In this document: positions 60,335 through 64,000 of the stretch, in pieces
How positions within the stretch are numbered: the stretch's first letter is position 1
How the letters are laid out: each line of letters begins with the position of its first letter
From: Eurosta solidaginis
Taxonomy: Eukaryota > Arthropoda > Insecta > Diptera > Tephritidae
Assembly: GCF_040869045.1 (NCBI RefSeq)
Contig: NC_090322.1
Location: 188,665,477-188,729,476 of the forward strand
Length of the DNA: 64,000 nt
Direction: 5' to 3'
Position numbers and translations under genes: made by a program
Notes under the pieces: model-generated
Seen by the model: only the letters and a program-made list of their open reading frames with translations
Told to the model about the DNA's origin: nothing
The model's database searches: none

Positions 60335-60353
60335 AATCCCATCCTCGTCGCCA
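60335..60353 (-). promoter_or_regulatory. Primer-binding site, tRNA-Ser
   Basis: The plus strand AATCCCATCCTCGTCGCCA equals the 3' end of tRNA-Ser(GCT) including the added CCA, as I know it from animals. The minus strand is therefore complementary to it. The first base overlaps the LTR end, as in the 17.6/297 group, which also uses tRNA-Ser. Confidence 0.85.
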
Positions 60354-60654
60354 CTTTCATTAATTAAGAGTCCTTCTTTAATAATTAATATATCCTTCTC
60401 CAGTATATTAAATTTCTTTATTTTAATTTCTTTCTTTTATATCCGCTTTCATGTATTCAAGTTTCTTAAAAACTAACTAATTTCAATGACATTTTCAAAT
60501 CATATTTTTTTCTATCTTCCCTACGTATGTGTTCAAAATTAAAATTATTGAAACAATTAAAGTTTATAGGAAACCAGTACATAAATAATAAAAGAACAAT
60601 AAAAACAGAAGACTTAAACAACGAACTTAATAATATAAACATGTATATATAACT
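60353..60654 (-). repeat. 5' LTR (302 bp)
   Basis: This is the upstream LTR in element orientation. Its text matches 53,394-53,878 once the MITE is removed. Boundaries are set by loss of similarity on both sides and by the adjacent TGCG duplication on the outer side and PBS on the inner side. Confidence 0.93.
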
Positions 60655-60995
60655 TGCGTACCTAAAATCGTCATATCTATGACATTGCGTACAAATATTA
60701 GGTATCCTTACAAATATGAGAGCGCTTTCGAGCAGGGAGATAGTACACCATAAACATTTTCTAAAATACTTCTTGAGATCGAGCATCGCCTTTTAGTTTA
60801 TCGCCAGGTTTTATTTCTTTTCCCTCAAGTTTTGCGAATCAATGACATCACCTGAAGCTTTAATAGCTAATGTACATATTTCCAAATTTAAATTTATATT
60901 ATACAAACAAATCACAAATGGCTTATAGAAAGGGCAATTTTGGAACCTTAAAATTAGGGTGCTTATACCAGTAATGCCAAAATTTCAGAAAAACC

Positions 60996-61362
60996 ACTTA
61001 TCAATCTATTGACAGAGTCTCGGAAAAATCCTCAGCGGTGCATTATCCGGTTGAGTGGCTAAACTCTAAGGGGTCATCAGGAACTCCTCCTCATCGATTG
61101 ATCCTTAAAAAAGGGTCCATAATAATTATGCTTCCGAATTTGGTTCATCTGCGCTTATATCATGGGCCAAGGTTTATCATCGCAAAACTTTTACTGAATG
61201 TCGTCAAAGCAACTTATTTTATCGTGAAATTTCGAAAACAACAAAGTTTAATACCAGTAATTACATTGATAATGATTGATATGCCTTTCGGTTTTAAACG
61301 CCTCCAATATCTATTCCTATCAACAAAGCTCAAGGACAGTCATTAGCTAGTACTACATAAAA
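60996..61362 (+). pseudogene. Helitron Pif1-type helicase C-terminal fragment
   Basis: The plus-strand frame reads 'YPVEWLNSKGSSGTPPHRLI', 'LKKGSIIIMLPNL' and 'YHGPRFIIAKLLLNVVKA', then 'DMPFGFKRLQ'. After a one-base shift comes 'INKAQGQSLAST', the conserved QGQ motif near the end of Pif1-like helicases. This is the standard end of the Helitron Rep-helicase protein. The upstream bulk is missing. Together with 16.7-17.5 kb it shows that autonomous Helitrons have existed in this genome. Confidence 0.85.
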
Positions 61363-62400
61363 CATTATGCTGCATAGCTACATACATAACTGTGCATTAA
61401 TAAAATTATTTCTATTAGTAAATAAATATTCAAACACAAACAAAATATGCACATTAATGTCATGTTGAATAGTTAAACATATCTAATTTGTGGGGCTTCA
61501 AAAATCGAAAAGTTTTCTCGACAGCTTGTGTAAATTGCCATTGCTTTTGCCGATTACATTATATAAATATTTTTGTTAAGATAATAACCAACTGAATATT
61601 TTCTCTGAATATATAAACTATTATCCTGTTAAGTTAGGCGCGACTCTTCCTTAAATACAGTTCCTTGTATTCGACATATACAACTGACACAAAAGTGGGG
61701 CACATGAATTTTAAACGAGCTACTAATTTACATTCGTGTATACAAAAATATCTACTTGACATGCTATTATTACCAATATCCAACACAGTTAGCTCTGACC
61801 ACATCAGTTAAGATTTTAATCATGCATTGCTTTATATTAGTTTTTGATTTGAATTTGCCAGACGCCTACAGGGTAGTTTCAGGTTGAGTATACTTATGCA
61901 TATATACGTATTAATGTAGATTTCGATGACTGGTTGCAACACTTTTTGTCAACATATTATTTGACCAACATATATTTTAAAAACGGTGATTTTATATTTG
62001 AGTTGATTGATTTATACAGAAGCGTGGCGCCGTGTGTGGAACTCCACACAAGTTTAGAAAGCTTCTTACCGTCATACACCAGAGAGTGGCCAGAGCGATT
62101 CTTTTGCATGTGGCGTAAGAAGCTCACTAATGCCGGTCGCTTGCAGCCAAGTATCCTCCGAAAATCTGTTTGGTGGTAAGCTAATGTGAGAAGGCGACAG
62201 CCTAGCCAGGCCACTATGACATACTAGGTTTATGGGCCATTTGGGTATTTTCATTGGCAGCGTCTGTACACCACAAGATGCTGCTGCAAGTTGGCGTCTG
62301 TCATGGTCAAGCAGCTCGCTATATAAATGTGCAAGCAATACTTTCATCCCCGTTGAGCGTTTTATGCGCAGAGCTTGTGACCCGCCACATTTAACCACAC
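61363..62400. other. Mostly no recognised feature
   Basis: 61.36-62.0 kb holds nothing I can name. 62.05-62.40 kb is less AT-rich and may be 5' untranslated sequence of the RTE element that follows, but I cannot show that. Confidence 0.35.
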
Positions 62401-62404
62401 TTCA

Positions 62405-63630
62405 AAGAAAAGAAAGCTAACGCCTCGGTCAGGAAGACAATCCTTAATTTATGACTACCAACGCAAACGTTTAGAGGACTACCTTTTGAGTTCAGGTACC
62501 TGGAATATCCGTTGCCTTAACGGGATTGGTGCAGATGTCCATCTAGGTCAAAGCATAAGCCGACGTAATTGCCATTCAATAAATACGCTGGACAAGGAAT
62601 GCCAAGAAAGCTAACAACCAATGCGACATTTACTGGAGTGGCCATGTAAATAAGCGCAGTTTCGGCGTTACATTCGTGGTGGGAGAGAGATTTTGTCGCC
62701 AAGTGCTGATGTTTACGCCTGTGGACGAACGAATCACCGCTAACCGGATAAAAGCAAAACTGTTTAATATATCATTCATCTGCGCCCATGTACCGACAGA
62801 GAAGAATGACGATAATGTGAAAGATGCTTTCTATGAACGCCTAAACCAACAAGCGCTGCCTCCGCTAAGATATAAAGGTCGTGCTTGGCGACTTTAACGC
62901 CAGGGTGGGCAAAGAAGATGTTTTTAGCAACATTGTCGAAAAGTTCAGCTTACACAATTAAACCTCTTCTAAGGGACTGAGGCTGATCGACTTCGCCGGC
63001 GCCCAAAACATGGTCATATCCAGTACGAGGTACATACATCAAAATATACTGTCACGAGATTTCTGGGGATTTCTGATAATTATGCATCTTCTGCTAAAGT
63101 TAGAATCGCTGAACTGTCGAATAAATAACTCCAATATTCAGTATAGCAAAATGGTCTTTATTTAGACTACTTTGGGAGTAGTACAATTATACTTTAATAT
63201 CACGTACTTCACAAAAGCGGATTACTGATTCCTCAGCTTGCGCTGCTTATATACTCTCTGTTGCCTAGCTCGCATAAGGTCAAGGCGTTGCACCTTCTAG
63301 AACAGTTGTATCTCATGCTTGGTTAGTTAGCTATATGCGTGTGTATTTGGGAGAAACAACTTCTCTTAGCTGACGACTGGCTGTGCATGTGAGATAATTT
63401 CTTTGCTTTAGGCTGCTGGGTATGTGTGTGAAATATTCTTCGTTGCCTTGTACATAAGTGTGGCTGCTTGCTGTTTTTGTTGTTGTGATTATTTACTAAC
63501 AGCATAGTGATGTCAACATTCGCCACAATACATTAAGCTACATGGCTGTCCCTCGATCGAAATAGACGCAATCAGATGGACCATGTTGTGATAGACCGCC
63601 ATGTGCGCACGATCTGAGGACCTAACTTTC
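62405..63630 (+). pseudogene. RTE-like endonuclease region, split by a solo LTR
   Basis: 'GTWNIRCLNGIGA' (about 62,496) is the usual start of the AP-like endonuclease. An internal part is missing or scrambled. Then 'VGERFCRQVLMFTPVDERIT' and 'IKAKLFNISFICAHVPTEKN' follow (62,676 on), and after a frameshift the catalytic 'VVLGDFNARVGKED' (about 62,880) and 'GLRLIDFAGAQNMVI'. The solo LTR at 63,050-63,528 interrupts it. On the far side is 'LSLDRNRRNQMDHVVIDRHV', containing the catalytic D-H pair. The family is often annotated as craniofacial development protein 2-like. Multiple stops make it inactive. Confidence 0.85.
63050..63528 (-). mobile_element. Solo LTR, 479 bp
   Basis: It is bounded by TGTCACGAG on the left and CATTCGCCACA on the right, flanked by the 4-bp duplication ATAC (63,046-63,049; 63,529-63,532). 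The endonuclease reading resumes across it. In reverse orientation it resembles the solo LTR at 37.85 kb: 'GTCGAATAAATAACTCCA' and 'GCAAAATGGTCTTTATTTAG' mirror 'GGAGTTATTTATTCAAC' and 'AAGGCCATTTTGC'. A TATA-like TATATAAG lies at about 63,246-63,253 on the minus strand. Confidence 0.85.
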
Positions 63631-63639
63631 TCTGCAACC

Positions 63640-64000
63640 CACTTCTACTAAATTTCCAAAAAAATTATAGCGCACAATGCATTAGCCCACTGATATTTTT
63701 ACTCATCAAAGTATTTTGGTTACCGTTAATTATTTACTAATAAGTATAACAATCAAGTTCCAATATTGACATAGCTAAGTACATCGTATGCTCGTTAGTA
63801 CTTGCTTTTAGTTGCACACTAAAGCGTGCTTCATCAATATGTAGTAACTAGAATGTAATCATAATCGTCAGCGTTGCCGCGCTACCAACTATTATGGCCT
63901 TGTTCACCATCAAAGTTATGTTAATGAAAAAGAACATATTCGCATACATACTTACATATATGTCTAAATTAAAAGTAGTAGTAGTACAAAAACGCAGAAA
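63640..64000. other. No recognised feature
   Basis: Nothing identifiable is present to the end of the window. Confidence 0.4.

Larger units (their letters stand above)
53394..60654 (-). mobile_element. Gypsy-type LTR retrotransposon (17.6/297-like), with two nested insertions
   Basis: The two LTRs align end to end, and the 4-bp target duplication TGCG lies at 53,390-53,393 and 60,655-60,658. In element orientation the LTR begins AGTTATATATAC and ends AATGAAAGT. The order is Gag, protease, RT, RNase H, integrase, with no env frame (only about 120 bp between integrase and the 3' LTR). Subtracting a 2.05-kb E insertion and a 183-bp MITE plus duplication leaves about 5.0 kb. LTRs differ at about 5 positions plus two 1-bp indels in 302 bp, so the insertion is fairly recent, yet every gene is broken. 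Known of the family: replication in cytoplasmic particles by reverse transcription. Confidence 0.95.

Noticed and set aside
60335..60353. A tRNA gene at the tRNA-Ser-like sequence
   Set aside because: Only the last 19 bases of a tRNA, including CCA, are present. The position next to the LTR identifies it as a primer-binding site.
60466..60786. Minus-strand 106-codon frame across the right LTR edge
   Set aside because: Spans the LTR and unrelated flank. It is a fortuitous frame.

Overview
This window is eukaryotic, AT-rich and almost entirely repetitive. I recognise no cellular protein gene, rRNA or tRNA gene. Short GT-AG introns (54 and 106 bp), 17.6/297-type Gypsy, RTE-like non-LTR, Helitron and pogo/Tigger remnants, and interspersed repeats of a kind abundant in fruit-fly genomes point to a dipteran, most likely a tephritid. 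That assignment is inference from repeat content. It looks like repeat-dense intergenic or pericentromeric DNA.

Layout. 0-18 kb holds scattered fossils: three diverged satellite-type monomers (1.3-1.7 kb), an RTE fragment (3.8-4.1 kb), a complete short non-autonomous element (4.19-5.0 kb), a broken pogo/Tigger transposase (6.5-7.4 kb), a probable DNA transposon with a SAM-like exon (10.0-12.9 kb), a non-LTR RNase H fragment (13.0-13.9 kb), a fold-back MITE (15.6-15.9 kb) and a Helitron Rep fragment with an intron (16.7-17.5 kb). 18.4-31.85 kb is one uninterrupted tandem array of a 129-bp monomer, about 104 copies, with higher-order structure. Its right edge abuts a broken transposon-type gene (31.9-33.1 kb). 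33-37 kb has little I can name. 37-52.4 kb is dominated by copies of one interspersed family (called E here) at 37.0-38.5 (subtype E-prime), 41.3-46.7 and 49.3-52.4 kb, which carry nested insertions: a solo LTR and a 3.27-kb TA-flanked element that itself contains MITEs. 53.39-60.65 kb is a Gypsy-type LTR retrotransposon on the minus strand with both LTRs, a 4-bp target duplication, PBS and PPT. It is broken by point lesions, by a 2.05-kb E insertion between protease and RT, and by a 175-bp hairpin MITE in one LTR. The right end has a Helitron helicase fragment (61.0-61.4 kb) and an RTE endonuclease split by a second solo LTR (62.4-63.6 kb).

Main interpretation. The 129-bp satellite monomer is homologous, with nearly the same spacing and unit length, to a short tandem repeat carried inside the E elements at 41.4-42.1, 50.4-51.0 and 58.1-58.7 kb. 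E and two sister subfamilies share an unusual end structure: a 27-30 nt 5' hairpin beginning ATAC, whose left arm recurs inverted near the 3' end, followed by a GC-rich hairpin and a terminus like CTTACTTGTT. This resembles Helentron-associated (HINE/DINE-like) rolling-circle elements. The window may therefore show a rolling-circle transposon whose internal repeat expanded into a satellite array, with probable ancestors, edge monomers and homogenised core in one contig.
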